Of a DNA stretch of 64,000 bases, positions 9,044-17,317 are shown in pieces. The stretch's first letter is position 1, and each line of letters starts with the position of its first letter. The notes below the pieces were generated by a model that made no database searches, was not told where the DNA came from, and worked only from the letters and a program-made list of their open reading frames with translations. This DNA is from Pyxidicoccus xibeiensis (GTDB lineage: Bacteria; Myxococcota; Myxococcia; Myxococcales; Myxococcaceae): the NCBI RefSeq assembly GCF_024198175.1, contig NZ_JAJVKV010000020.1, positions 1 through 64,000 on the forward strand, in the 5' to 3' direction. The position numbers and the translations under genes were made by a program.

Positions 9044-9724
9044 TCAGGGCTGGGGCTGCGGAAGCACGCGGACGGCGGTGATGTCGGAGACGAAGGGCCT
9101 GTCACCGCTCACGACATTGCCCTGGATGCGCAGCGCCACCTGATTGGCGTCGGCGGTCCCCTGCAGGGTCGTACCGTTGGCGATGGCGTTCGGCCACACG
9201 ATGACGATGCCCGGCGCGAGCTCTCGCGGCGTATTGAGGAAGTTCAGGGTCAACGCCTCGGTCGCATGGTTGTTGGTGAGCGTTCCGGAAAGCGCGGTGC
9301 CATTGAGGGTGAAGGTCCAGTACTGGAACAGGAACTCCTGCCCGTCCGTCGGATCGAAGAAGCCGACCGCGGACTGAAGGCTCAGCGCGCCTTCCGAGCT
9401 GGCATCCGTGGGTGGGTTGGGAAGGATGGCGAGGTTGAAGGGATTGCCTTCCACCAGGCCTCCTGCCTGCGCGGGCGGCCGGACCACGATCACCACCTGC
9501 TTGACGTAGGTGACCTGGCCGAGCAGGTTGCCGAATGGATCGAGGAAGCCGACGATCGTCGTGGCACTCCCGACGAACTGCTCGCCCCCCGTCTGCTGGG
9601 CCTCCAGCGGCGCCGACGATTCCTGCCGGGCGGACTCTCCACCGCACCCCAGCCCCAGGAAGAGGCCAAGGCTCCACACGAGCGCCAGGCCCGCCTTCTG
9701 GCTCGCGTTTCTCGACAGTCCCAT
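9044..9724 (-). CDS. Predicted lipoprotein of unknown function
   Basis: A 226-residue protein whose N-terminus is a lipoprotein signal: Arg/Lys-containing start, hydrophobic core ALVWSLGLFLGLG, then Cys at residue 27 of the LGLGC lipobox. The mature part is Thr/Asn/Gly-rich and probably an all-beta domain facing the periplasm or the cell surface. No family is recognised. The next gene on the same strand, a histidine kinase, lies upstream across a 130-bp gap, so separate transcription is possible. Confidence 0.7.
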   Translation of the reverse strand: MGLSRNASQKAGLALVWSLGLFLGLGCGGESARQESSAPLEAQQTGGEQFVGSATTIVGFLDPFGNLLGQVTYVKQVVIVVRPPAQAGGLVEGNPFNLAILPNPPTDASSEGALSLQSAVGFFDPTDGQEFLFQYWTFTLNGTALSGTLTNNHATEALTLNFLNTPRELAPGIVIVWPNAIANGTTLQGTADANQVALRIQGNVVSGDRPFVSDITAVRVLPQPQP

Positions 9725-9854
9725 GAACGCCCCCCATCACCCGAACAGCGCTGAGCCGAAGCTCTGAACCCGGGCGGGAGGCTGCATCTGGGCGCGGGTC
9801 TCAGCCCCTGTTCACCGAGCCGAAGTGTCGGAAGTCCCAGAGGGCTGCCTGCCA

Positions 9855-12095
9855 CTACCCCGCGCGTCGCCGCCGCTCGCGCTTGCGGCTCGGCTCGGGC
9901 GGCGGCGGCTTGGGCGTGTCGCGCAGCTCCTCCGGCACGGGCAGCGACAGGGATGGCCGCGTCGCCGGGACGGGCGTGCCGTCCACGGGCAGTCCTTCCG
10001 CGGGCAACTCGGGCGGGAGCGCGGGCAGGCGGATGACGAAGGACGAGCCCTCGCCCACCTTGCTCAGCACGGAGATGCCGCCACCGTGGTTCTTCACGAT
10101 GCGCTGGCAGATGGCGAGCCCCAGCCCCGTGCCCTTCTGCTTCGTCGTGAAGAACGGCACGAAGATGTGGGTGTGCTGGTCCGCCGGAATGCCCGGCCCC
10201 GTGTCGGAGACGACCACCTCCACGAACTCACCGCCCGCGTTGCGGATCTCCCCGAACCGCTCCGGCTTGTCCGTGCGGACGGTGATCCGCCCCTCGCGCG
10301 TCCCCAGCGCCTGCACCGCGTTCTGCACCAGGTTGATGAGCACCTGCTTGAGCTGCTCCGCGTCGCCGTCCACCCGGGGCAGCTGCAGGTCCAGCTCCAC
10401 CGCCAGCGAGATGTTCGAGGGCACGTCGTTCTGGATGAGGCGCATGGTGCGCGTCACCACCTCGTTCAGGTCCGTGGGCCCGAAGCTCTGCTTCAGCGGT
10501 CGCGCGTAGTCGAGGAACGCCGTCACCACGCCGTTGAGCCGGTTGACCTCCTCGACGATGACGTCCAGGAACTCGCCGTCCTCACCCCCCAGCCGCTTCG
10601 GGTCCAGGCACTGCGCCGCGCCCTTGATGGCCCCCAGCGGGTTGCGAATCTCGTGCGCGAGGCCCGCCGCCATCTCACCCAGCGCCGCCAGCCGGTCCCG
10701 CTCGCGGATCTTCTCGTACAGCTTCGAGTTCTCCAGCACCGTCGCCAGCCGCTCGGCGACCTCGAGGATGAGGGCGATCTCGTCGGACGCGTACGCCTCC
10801 GGCACCCGCTCGTCCCACAGGTTGAGGAAGCCGATGACCCGGTCATTGCCCATCAGCGGCACGGTGATGCCGGCCTTCACCTGCACCAGCGCCGCCCGCG
10901 TGTCGTTCAGGCGCTTGAGCTCGTCGCGGTAGCGCTTTCCCTCCACCGCCTGCAGCCGCATGGTGGCGATGCGCCGCTCCACGTTCTCCCGCAGCATCGC
11001 CTTCTGCCCGCTGGCCGCCGCGAACAGCAGGCCGCGCGCCGCCGCCGTGTCCAGGAACGCCACCGGCGGTGGGCCCCGCGAGTCCAGCAGCCGGTACCCC
11101 GGCCGGTCCTCCGCCAGGAGGTACACCGACGCGTGCGTCACGCGCCCCGTCTCGTGGAGCGTGTCCAGCACCAGCCGGGCCAGCTCCGAAATCTCGATGA
11201 CGTTCGCCATGCGCGCCCGCAGCGAGCCCAGCGAGTCGAGCAGCGCGAAGCGCTCGCGGAAGAAGATGCGCACCACCATCTCGTCCACCTTGGCCCGCAG
11301 CGGGTCCAGGAGGATGAGGATGACGAACGCCGCCACCGCCGTGTTGAAGACGAACAGCCCCGTGTCCTCGTCCACCCACGCGGTGAGCACCGTGAAGACG
11401 GCCGCGAGGATGACGGCCAGCACCGACTGCGAGGCAATCTTCCCCAAGAGCTCGTGCAGGTCCATCAGCCGCAGCCGCAAGAGCGTCTGCGCGAGGAAGA
11501 ACAGGTACAGCGTGGAGAAGACCGGCCCCAGCGTGGGGAAGGGGATGTCGAAGCGCCCCAGGAAGTCGAGCGCCGAGAAGAGGATGGCCGCCCCGGCGCC
11601 GATGGCCAGGTACGCCAGCCGGAGCTGCTCGATGCGCGACTCCGTCGTGCGAACTCGGTGGACCAGCAACGAACCGGAGGTCAGCAGGGCCCCCAGCACC
11701 CACACGCCCATGGACACCCGGGCCCAGACCTTGTCGGCCAGGGGGGTGAGGGCCACGCCCAGCCCCAGCACGGCGGACAGCACGGCGAGCCGCCGGCCGA
11801 CCAGATGTGTTCCCTTGCTGACGCCCAGGAACTCCAGGAAGAAGGCCACCGCGGCGCCTGGTACCAGGGAGGCCAGCAGGACGGTCGCTCCCAGGGCGAT
11901 GCGCGACGGCCAGGGGTAGGTCTCCGCCGGGAAGATGCTGTGGAAGAACAGCGAGAGGTAGTACCCGGCGACTGTCAGGGCGAAGACGGAGTAGAGCGTC
12001 AGCACCCGGGGGCGGCCGGGGCGCAGCAACATGGACACGCCGAGCGCGAGCCCGATGATGGAAGCCAGCAGAGCGCTCTGTGTTCGGATGTCCAT
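9855..12095 (-). CDS. Membrane-bound GAF-domain sensor histidine kinase
   Basis: A 746-residue kinase. Residues 1-250 hold about eight hydrophobic segments forming a 7TM-like sensor; residues 290-460 form a GAF-like domain (YLLAEDRPGYRLLD ... VPLMGNDRVIGFLNL). The HisKA domain follows with its phospho-acceptor His481 in GLAHEIRNP, and the HATPase domain has NLVQNAVQAL (N box), DTGPGIP (G1) and GTGLGLAI (G2). A basic, proline-rich tail of about 50 residues closes the protein. It should autophosphorylate and pass phosphate to a separate regulator, because it has no receiver domain and no response-regulator gene is adjacent (an orphan kinase, common in myxobacteria). The ligand is unknown. Confidence 0.9.
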   Translation of the reverse strand: MDIRTQSALLASIIGLALGVSMLLRPGRPRVLTLYSVFALTVAGYYLSLFFHSIFPAETYPWPSRIALGATVLLASLVPGAAVAFFLEFLGVSKGTHLVGRRLAVLSAVLGLGVALTPLADKVWARVSMGVWVLGALLTSGSLLVHRVRTTESRIEQLRLAYLAIGAGAAILFSALDFLGRFDIPFPTLGPVFSTLYLFFLAQTLLRLRLMDLHELLGKIASQSVLAVILAAVFTVLTAWVDEDTGLFVFNTAVAAFVILILLDPLRAKVDEMVVRIFFRERFALLDSLGSLRARMANVIEISELARLVLDTLHETGRVTHASVYLLAEDRPGYRLLDSRGPPPVAFLDTAAARGLLFAAASGQKAMLRENVERRIATMRLQAVEGKRYRDELKRLNDTRAALVQVKAGITVPLMGNDRVIGFLNLWDERVPEAYASDEIALILEVAERLATVLENSKLYEKIRERDRLAALGEMAAGLAHEIRNPLGAIKGAAQCLDPKRLGGEDGEFLDVIVEEVNRLNGVVTAFLDYARPLKQSFGPTDLNEVVTRTMRLIQNDVPSNISLAVELDLQLPRVDGDAEQLKQVLINLVQNAVQALGTREGRITVRTDKPERFGEIRNAGGEFVEVVVSDTGPGIPADQHTHIFVPFFTTKQKGTGLGLAICQRIVKNHGGGISVLSKVGEGSSFVIRLPALPPELPAEGLPVDGTPVPATRPSLSLPVPEELRDTPKPPPPEPSRKRERRRRAG

Positions 12096-12202
12096 GTGCA
12101 GGCGGACAGTCTAACCTGTGTCCACGTTCGGAAATTTTCCATGCACTCCCGGTTGTCCTCGGGCGAGCCCGCGCGCATCTCCCAGGGTTCAAGCCCCCGC
12201 GT

Positions 12203-14611
12203 ATGAAGCCCAATCTCTCCAAGCTCGCCGTCCTCGCCTCCGCGCTGCTCGTGTCCGCGCAGGCTCCCGCCCCCCAGGCGCCCCCGTCCGAGTCGCCCGT
12301 GTCGGAGGCCTCGGAGGCCCCGGCCCAGCGCCCCGACAGCGCTCCGTCGGAGGCCCAGCTCTCTCCACCTCCGGACTCGGAGAAGGCCCCGCTGCCCCAG
12401 GGCTACGTGGAGGTGCTCAACCCCGCCTTCCCCAACGCCGAGCCGCCCGCCCCGGTGGTGCACCGCGGGCGCCGCTATGCCCTGGAGGACCTGGCTCCCT
12501 ACTTCGCCGAGGGCAAGAAGAAGGAGGCCCGGGAGGCGTTCGACAAGGGGCAGTACACCCGCGCCCGCACCCTGCTGAAGGACGAGGGTGACAGCGCCCC
12601 GGTGCGCTACCTGCGCGCCCTGGCCGCCGTGCGTGCCGGCGAGGACGAGGCCGCCGCGGCCGAGTTCGCCGCGCTGGCGCCGGACTACCCCGCGCTGAAG
12701 GACCGCTGCCTCACCCACGGCGGCGTGGCGCTGGAGGGGCTGCGCCGCTTCGACGAGGCCGCCGCGCTGCTGTCCCAGGTGTCACCCGAGTCCCGGCTGT
12801 ACGTGGACGCCCGGCTGGCCCTGTCGCGCGTGCTGCGCAAGAAGAAGGACGCGGCGGGGGCCATGGCCGCGCTGGAGCCGCTCACCTCGCGCGCCGCCCC
12901 CAGCTGGGGCCGCAACGTGGGCGCCGAGGCGCTGATGGCCATCGCCGACATCGCCGCGGAGAAGAAGGACAAGGCCGCCGAGCGCGCGGCGCTGTGGCGC
13001 CTGTGGGCCGCCCACCCGCTGTCCCCGCTGGCGAAGCAGGCCGAGAAGCGCCTCAAGGGGCTGACGCCGCCCCAGGACGCGAAGGTGGGTCGGGGCGAGG
13101 CCCTGGTGGAGCTGCACCGCAACAAGCAGGGCCTGGAGGTGCTGGAGCCGCTGATGGGGCAGCTGCAGCTGCCGGACCCGCTCGCCTGCCGCGCGCACTT
13201 CGTCTACGGCAAGGGGCAGCGCAAGGAGCGCCAGCACACGCGCGCCATCCAGGTGCTGACGCCGGTGGTGGAGAAGTGCCAGGACCGGGACTTGCTCGCG
13301 CGGGCGCTGTACGTGCTGGGCTCGTCGCGCTCCATCGTGGACCAGGCGCGCGGCACGGAGACGTACGAGCGGCTGGCGCGCGAGTTCCCGGACCACTCCT
13401 TCGCGGACGACGGCCTCTTCTACGCCGCGGACCTCTACGTGAAGACGGGCCGTCCCCAGGAGGCGATGGCGAAGCTGGACGAGCTGGCGCGCCGCTACCC
13501 GCAGGGGGACTTCCTGGGCGAGGCGCTCTTCAAGGCGTACTGGATTGCGCGCAGCACGGGCGCCGAGGACTCCGGCCTGTCGTTCCTGGACCGCATCGAG
13601 GCGCAGTTCGCCACGGCGGACGAGAGCTACGACGTGGAGCGCGCGCGCTACTGGCGGGCGCGGACGCTGCAGGAGAAGGGCAACATCCAGGGCGCGGCGG
13701 AGCTGTTCGAGAGGCTCGCGGTGGAGCACCCGGCCACGTACTACGGGCTGATGGCGCGCTCGCAGCTGGCCACGGTGGACCCGCCGAGGCTGGAGCGCAT
13801 CTCCCCGGAGATCTTCAAGGTGCCCGAGGCCGCCAGCCCGTGGCCGCTGTTCGCCGGCCCCATGGGCGAGGACCCGCACTTCCGCGCGGGCGTGGAGCTG
13901 TACCGCCTGGGCTTCACGGAGGCGGTGGCGTCCGAGCTGCTCGCGGTGAACCGGTCCAACCAGCCCGCGGAGTCCATCCGCCTGCTGGTGCTGGTGCTGC
14001 ACGAGGCGGGCGACGAGCGCTCCGCCCACGCGGTGGCGCGGCTGGCGCTGCGCAAGGACCTGAGCGGGAAGATCACCCCGCAGACGCGGGTGGTGTGGGA
14101 GGTGGCGTACCCCAACGCCTTCCGCGACCTCATCGAGAAGCACACCGCGGACGCGGGCGTGGAGCCGGACCTGCTCCAGGCGCTGATGCGCGAGGAGAGC
14201 GCGCTGGACCCCAAGGCCCTGTCCTGGGCGGGCGCGCTGGGGCTCACCCAGCTGATGCCCTCCACCGCGAAGAGCGTGGCGCGCGACCTGAAGCTCAAGA
14301 AGTTCAGCGTGGACAGCCTGCTCCAGCCGGACCTGAACATCCGCCTGGGCGCGCACTACCTCGGCGGGCTGCTCAAGCGGTTCAACGGGCACACGCCGTA
14401 TGCGGTGGGCAGCTACAACGCCGGCCCGGGCGCGGTGAACCGGTGGCGCGCGGACCGGCCGGAGCTGCCGCTGGACGCGTGGGTGGAGGAGATCCCCATC
14501 TCCGAGACGCGCGGCTACATCAAGCGCGTGCTCCGCTCCTTCAATACGTACCAGCTCCTCTACGGGCGGGCGCCCAAGCTGCCCGTCCTCAAGACGGCTG
14601 CCGCGAAGTAG
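12203..14611 (+). CDS. Slt70-like lytic transglycosylase with TPR region
   Basis: An 802-residue exported murein hydrolase. An N-terminal signal peptide (MKPNLSKLAVLASALLVSAQ) is followed by a Pro/Ser-rich linker of about 60 residues, a long superhelical TPR-like region (about 90-620) and a C-terminal SLT domain. The catalytic glutamate is Glu665 in the MREESALDP motif, followed by GALGLTQLMPSTA, and the domain ends with the AVGSYNAGPGAVNRW motif. It cleaves the MurNAc-GlcNAc bond of peptidoglycan to leave 1,6-anhydro ends. The ATG at 12203 is chosen because it starts the signal peptide; the frame is open further upstream. It is transcribed divergently from the histidine kinase. Confidence 0.9.
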   Translation: MKPNLSKLAVLASALLVSAQAPAPQAPPSESPVSEASEAPAQRPDSAPSEAQLSPPPDSEKAPLPQGYVEVLNPAFPNAEPPAPVVHRGRRYALEDLAPYFAEGKKKEAREAFDKGQYTRARTLLKDEGDSAPVRYLRALAAVRAGEDEAAAAEFAALAPDYPALKDRCLTHGGVALEGLRRFDEAAALLSQVSPESRLYVDARLALSRVLRKKKDAAGAMAALEPLTSRAAPSWGRNVGAEALMAIADIAAEKKDKAAERAALWRLWAAHPLSPLAKQAEKRLKGLTPPQDAKVGRGEALVELHRNKQGLEVLEPLMGQLQLPDPLACRAHFVYGKGQRKERQHTRAIQVLTPVVEKCQDRDLLARALYVLGSSRSIVDQARGTETYERLAREFPDHSFADDGLFYAADLYVKTGRPQEAMAKLDELARRYPQGDFLGEALFKAYWIARSTGAEDSGLSFLDRIEAQFATADESYDVERARYWRARTLQEKGNIQGAAELFERLAVEHPATYYGLMARSQLATVDPPRLERISPEIFKVPEAASPWPLFAGPMGEDPHFRAGVELYRLGFTEAVASELLAVNRSNQPAESIRLLVLVLHEAGDERSAHAVARLALRKDLSGKITPQTRVVWEVAYPNAFRDLIEKHTADAGVEPDLLQALMREESALDPKALSWAGALGLTQLMPSTAKSVARDLKLKKFSVDSLLQPDLNIRLGAHYLGGLLKRFNGHTPYAVGSYNAGPGAVNRWRADRPELPLDAWVEEIPISETRGYIKRVLRSFNTYQLLYGRAPKLPVLKTAAAK

Positions 14612-14651
14612 GGGACTGGCCCCCTCAAATGGGGGAATTGGAACGGAATGG

Positions 14652-14699
14652 GGTGCCCTGACCCCGTGTTATGTCAGCGTCCTGACAAAAAAGGGCACC
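14652..14699. promoter_or_regulatory. Nested inverted repeats upstream of the cold-shock gene
   Basis: Outer arms GGTGCCC (14652-14658) and GGGCACC (14693-14699) enclose a perfect inner repeat TGTCAG-cgtc-CTGACA (14672-14687) followed by six A residues. It could fold as the tail of the transglycosylase transcript or act as an operator or leader element for cspA, whose start lies 125 bases downstream. The A-run rather than a T-run argues against an intrinsic terminator on the plus strand. Confidence 0.45.
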
Positions 14700-14823
14700 T
14701 GGGATGGTGTAACCCCCTATGCAACCGCGTGGAAACGTGTCACACGGCAGGGGCCAAACCTTCACACGGCGTGGCATCCAGCTCAATTCATGAGGCTGGA
14801 AGAGAAAGAAGAAGAGAAGAGTA

Positions 14824-15027
14824 ATGGCGACTGGTACCGTGAAGTGGTTCAACGACGCGAAGGGCTTTGGGTTCATCACGCAGGACGGCGGGGGCGAGGA
14901 CCTCTTCTGCCACCACACTGCGATCCAGACCCAGGGCTTCCGCTCCCTGCAGGAAGGCCAGAAGGTGGAGTTCGATGTGGCCCGCGGCCCCAAGGGGCTC
15001 CAGGCTCAGAACGTTCGCCCGGTCTGA
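14824..15027 (+). CDS. cspA: Cold-shock protein, CspA family
   Basis: A 67-residue single cold-shock domain protein. It has RNP1-like KGFGFIT and the RNP2-like DLFCHHTAI segment, where most CspA proteins have VFVHxSAI, so the Phe-Val-His core is altered to Phe-Cys-His. These OB-fold proteins bind single-stranded RNA/DNA and melt mRNA structure. A purine-rich GAAGAAGAGAAGAG tract lies just before the ATG. The gene is monocistronic: a 212-bp leader region with nested inverted repeats lies before it and an intrinsic terminator after. Myxobacteria have several csp genes, so the exact paralogue name is uncertain. Confidence 0.93.
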   Translation: MATGTVKWFNDAKGFGFITQDGGGEDLFCHHTAIQTQGFRSLQEGQKVEFDVARGPKGLQAQNVRPV

Positions 15028-15062
15028 TGACCCGCTGAGCGCGCACGACGCGTCTCGGCACG

Positions 15063-15104
15063 AAGGCTCAGTCTCCCTCGGGAGGCTGGGCCTTTTCCTT
15101 TTCT
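15063..15104 (+). terminator. Intrinsic terminator of the cold-shock gene
   Basis: The stem AAGGCTCAGTCTCCC pairs with GGGAGGCTGGGCCTT (minor mismatches) around a TC loop, followed directly by the T-rich tract TTTTCCTTTTCTT. It lies 35 bases after the cspA stop. Confidence 0.85.
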
Positions 15105-15166
15105 TGACGCTCCCGTCCCCGGACGGTGACTTGGCGCTCGCCCGGCGGGTCCCCTAGACTCCGGGT

Positions 15167-16564
15167 GTGGGCGCGGCGTCGAACGACACGGATGGGGGAA
15201 AGAACGCGCTGCTGCGCGCGCTGCCCTCCATCGAGCAGCTGCTGCGCCGCCCCTCGCTGGAGCCGCTGCTGGCCGGTGTGCCCCGGGCCCGGGCCGTGGC
15301 CGCGCTCCGGCTGGCCGTCGAGCGGGTGAGGGCCCGGCTCCTTCGTGGCGAGGCGCGGCCTTTCGAGGACGCCGACGTGGGCCAGGCGCTGGCCTCGCTG
15401 GCGACGCCGAACCTGCGGCCGGTGCACAACGCCACGGGCGTGGTGCTGCACACCAACCTGGGGCGTGCGCCGCTGGCCCCGGAGGCGGTGGCCCGCGTGG
15501 CGGCGGTGGCTCGGGGCTACTCCAACCTCGAGTACGACCTGGACGAGGGCGAGCGGGGCAGCCGCTACGCGCCCCTCGTCGGCCTGCTGCGCACGCTCAC
15601 CGGCGCGGAGGACGCGCTCGTCGTCAACAACTGCGCGGGCGCGGCGCTGCTCGTGCTGGCGGCGCTCGCGGCGGGCCGCGAGGGCGTGGTGTCGCGGGGC
15701 GAGCTGGTGGAGATTGGCGGCGGCTTCCGGGTGCCGGACGTGATGCGTCAGTCCGGTGCGAAGCTGGTGGAGGTGGGCACCACCAACCGCACGCGCCTGG
15801 CGGACTATGCCGCCGCGGTGGGCCCGGACACGGGCCTGCTGGTGAAGGTGCACCGCTCCAACTTCGCGCTGGTCGGCTTCACCGAAGAGGTGGACATCGC
15901 CGAGCTGGCGAAGCTGGGCCGCGCGCGTGGGGTGCCGGTGTTCCAGGACCTGGGCTCGGGCGCGCTGGTGCCGCTGGAAGGGGAGGGGCTGTCGAAGGAG
16001 CCCACGGTGCCGCAGTCGGTGGCGGCGGGGGCGGATGTCATCGCCTTCTCGGGCGACAAGCTGTTGGGAGGTCCGCAGGCGGGAATCGTGGTGGGGCGCG
16101 CGGAGCTGCTGGCGCGCATCAAGGCCCACCCGCTCACGCGCGCGCTGCGCGTGGACAAGATGACGGTGGCCGCGCTGGAGGCCACCCTGGAGCTGTACCG
16201 GGACGGCAGGCCAGAGGCCGTGCCCACGTACAGGCTGCTCACCCAGCGACCCGACGAGCTGAGAGCCCGGGCCGTACGCCTCCAGGGGCTGCTTGCCGAG
16301 CGGGGCGTGAGTGCCCGGGTGGAGGGCGTGGTGGGACAGGTGGGAGGGGGCGCCATGCCGCTGAGCCGGTTGCCTTCCTCCGCATGCATCCTCACCCTAC
16401 GGGGGCCGGAAACATTCCTCGACCGCCTGCGAAATGGGGACGAGCCGGTTATTGGCAGGCTGTCGGATGGCGAGGGGGTCCTCGACGTCCGCTGTCTCTC
16501 TGAGGAGGAGCTCAAGGTCGTCGCGGCTGCCGTCGCGGCCGCCATTCCAGGGAACCCGCCATGA
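15167..16564 (+). CDS. selA: L-seryl-tRNA(Sec) selenium transferase
   Basis: A 465-residue PLP enzyme that converts seryl-tRNA(Sec) to selenocysteyl-tRNA(Sec) using selenophosphate. Family marks: the N-terminal LPSIEQLL segment, NATGVVLHTNLGRAPL, YSNLEYDLDEGERGSR, VVNNCAGAALLVL, the VGTTNRTRLADY loop, QDLGSGAL, and the PLP lysine in FSGDKLLGGPQAG. Length matches the family. The start is a GTG at 15167. The stop overlaps the ATG of the HNH gene (ATGA, 16561-16564). selB, selD and tRNA-Sec are not in the window, and I saw no clear in-frame UGA selenoprotein. Confidence 0.95.
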   Translation: MGAASNDTDGGKNALLRALPSIEQLLRRPSLEPLLAGVPRARAVAALRLAVERVRARLLRGEARPFEDADVGQALASLATPNLRPVHNATGVVLHTNLGRAPLAPEAVARVAAVARGYSNLEYDLDEGERGSRYAPLVGLLRTLTGAEDALVVNNCAGAALLVLAALAAGREGVVSRGELVEIGGGFRVPDVMRQSGAKLVEVGTTNRTRLADYAAAVGPDTGLLVKVHRSNFALVGFTEEVDIAELAKLGRARGVPVFQDLGSGALVPLEGEGLSKEPTVPQSVAAGADVIAFSGDKLLGGPQAGIVVGRAELLARIKAHPLTRALRVDKMTVAALEATLELYRDGRPEAVPTYRLLTQRPDELRARAVRLQGLLAERGVSARVEGVVGQVGGGAMPLSRLPSSACILTLRGPETFLDRLRNGDEPVIGRLSDGEGVLDVRCLSEEELKVVAAAVAAAIPGNPP

Positions 16565-17154
16565 TCGACAGCGCCGTCCTCGTCCTCAACCGGTACTACC
16601 AACCGGTGCATGTGACCTCGGTGAAGCGGGCTTTCTCGCTGCTGTACCAGGGCGTGGCCAAGGCCATCGACGCGCAGTACCGCCTGTACGAGTTCGACGA
16701 CTGGGCGGCCCTGAGCGCCACCCAGGACTGCATCACCACCATCAACCGCACCATCCGTGTGCCGCGCGTCCTCGTCCTCAGCGCGTATGACCACCTGCCC
16801 CGCGGTCGGGTGCGCTTCTCACGGCTGAACATCTACGCGCGCGACAACGACACCTGCCAGTACTGCGGGAAGAACCTGGCCCGCAGCGACCTGAACCTGG
16901 ACCATGTGATGCCGCGCTCGCAGGGAGGGAAGACGACCTGGGAGAACGTCGTCTGCTCCTGTGTCCCCTGCAACCTGAAGAAGGGCGGACGCACACCGGA
17001 GCAGGCAGACATGAAGCTGCTCAAGAAGCCCGTCCGTCCCCGCTGGACGCCCCTGTTCCGTGGCGCGACGCGCAAGGTGACGTACCGGGAGTGGTTGCCC
17101 TTCCTGCACCTGGCGGATGCCTCGTACTGGAACGTCGAACTTCTGGACGAGTAG
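16561..17154 (+). CDS. HNH endonuclease family protein
   Basis: A 197-residue protein. The N-terminal half (VLVLNRYYQPVHVTSVKRAF) is the conserved lead-in of a widespread group of HNH proteins. The nuclease motif is at about residues 95-150: CQYCGK, then LNLDHVMPRSQGGKTTWENVV, then CVPCNLKKGGR, giving the two zinc CxxC pairs around His-Asn-His-type catalytic residues (DHV, EN, N). Stand-alone proteins of this group occur in many bacteria with no settled role; DNA nicking or repair is likely. Translation is coupled to selA by a 4-bp overlap. Confidence 0.9.
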   Translation: MIDSAVLVLNRYYQPVHVTSVKRAFSLLYQGVAKAIDAQYRLYEFDDWAALSATQDCITTINRTIRVPRVLVLSAYDHLPRGRVRFSRLNIYARDNDTCQYCGKNLARSDLNLDHVMPRSQGGKTTWENVVCSCVPCNLKKGGRTPEQADMKLLKKPVRPRWTPLFRGATRKVTYREWLPFLHLADASYWNVELLDE

Positions 17155-17317
17155 TGGAAGCGCCGCCTGCTGGCGGATGACTCCGTGACGAAGTGCGTGG
17201 CCGGTGCCGGGGTGGGCCGGGTCCATTCGTCACGCGCTCGACCTCCGCAGCGCGTTTGCCCGGCACGCTCCACCGCTCCCCGCGCGGACTGCGCCGTCCC
17301 GGGAGGGGAGTCTCCAG

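Noticed and set aside
12170-12202. A tRNA T-arm look-alike (GGGTTCAAGCCCC) just before the lytic transglycosylase start
   Set aside because: No matching acceptor, D or anticodon arms can be folded in the preceding 70 bases, and the site lies directly at the 5' end of a gene.
9825-12206. A 793-codon plus-strand open frame opposite the histidine kinase
   Set aside because: The kinase on the other strand has all catalytic motifs; the plus-strand translation is low-complexity Arg/His/Gln.
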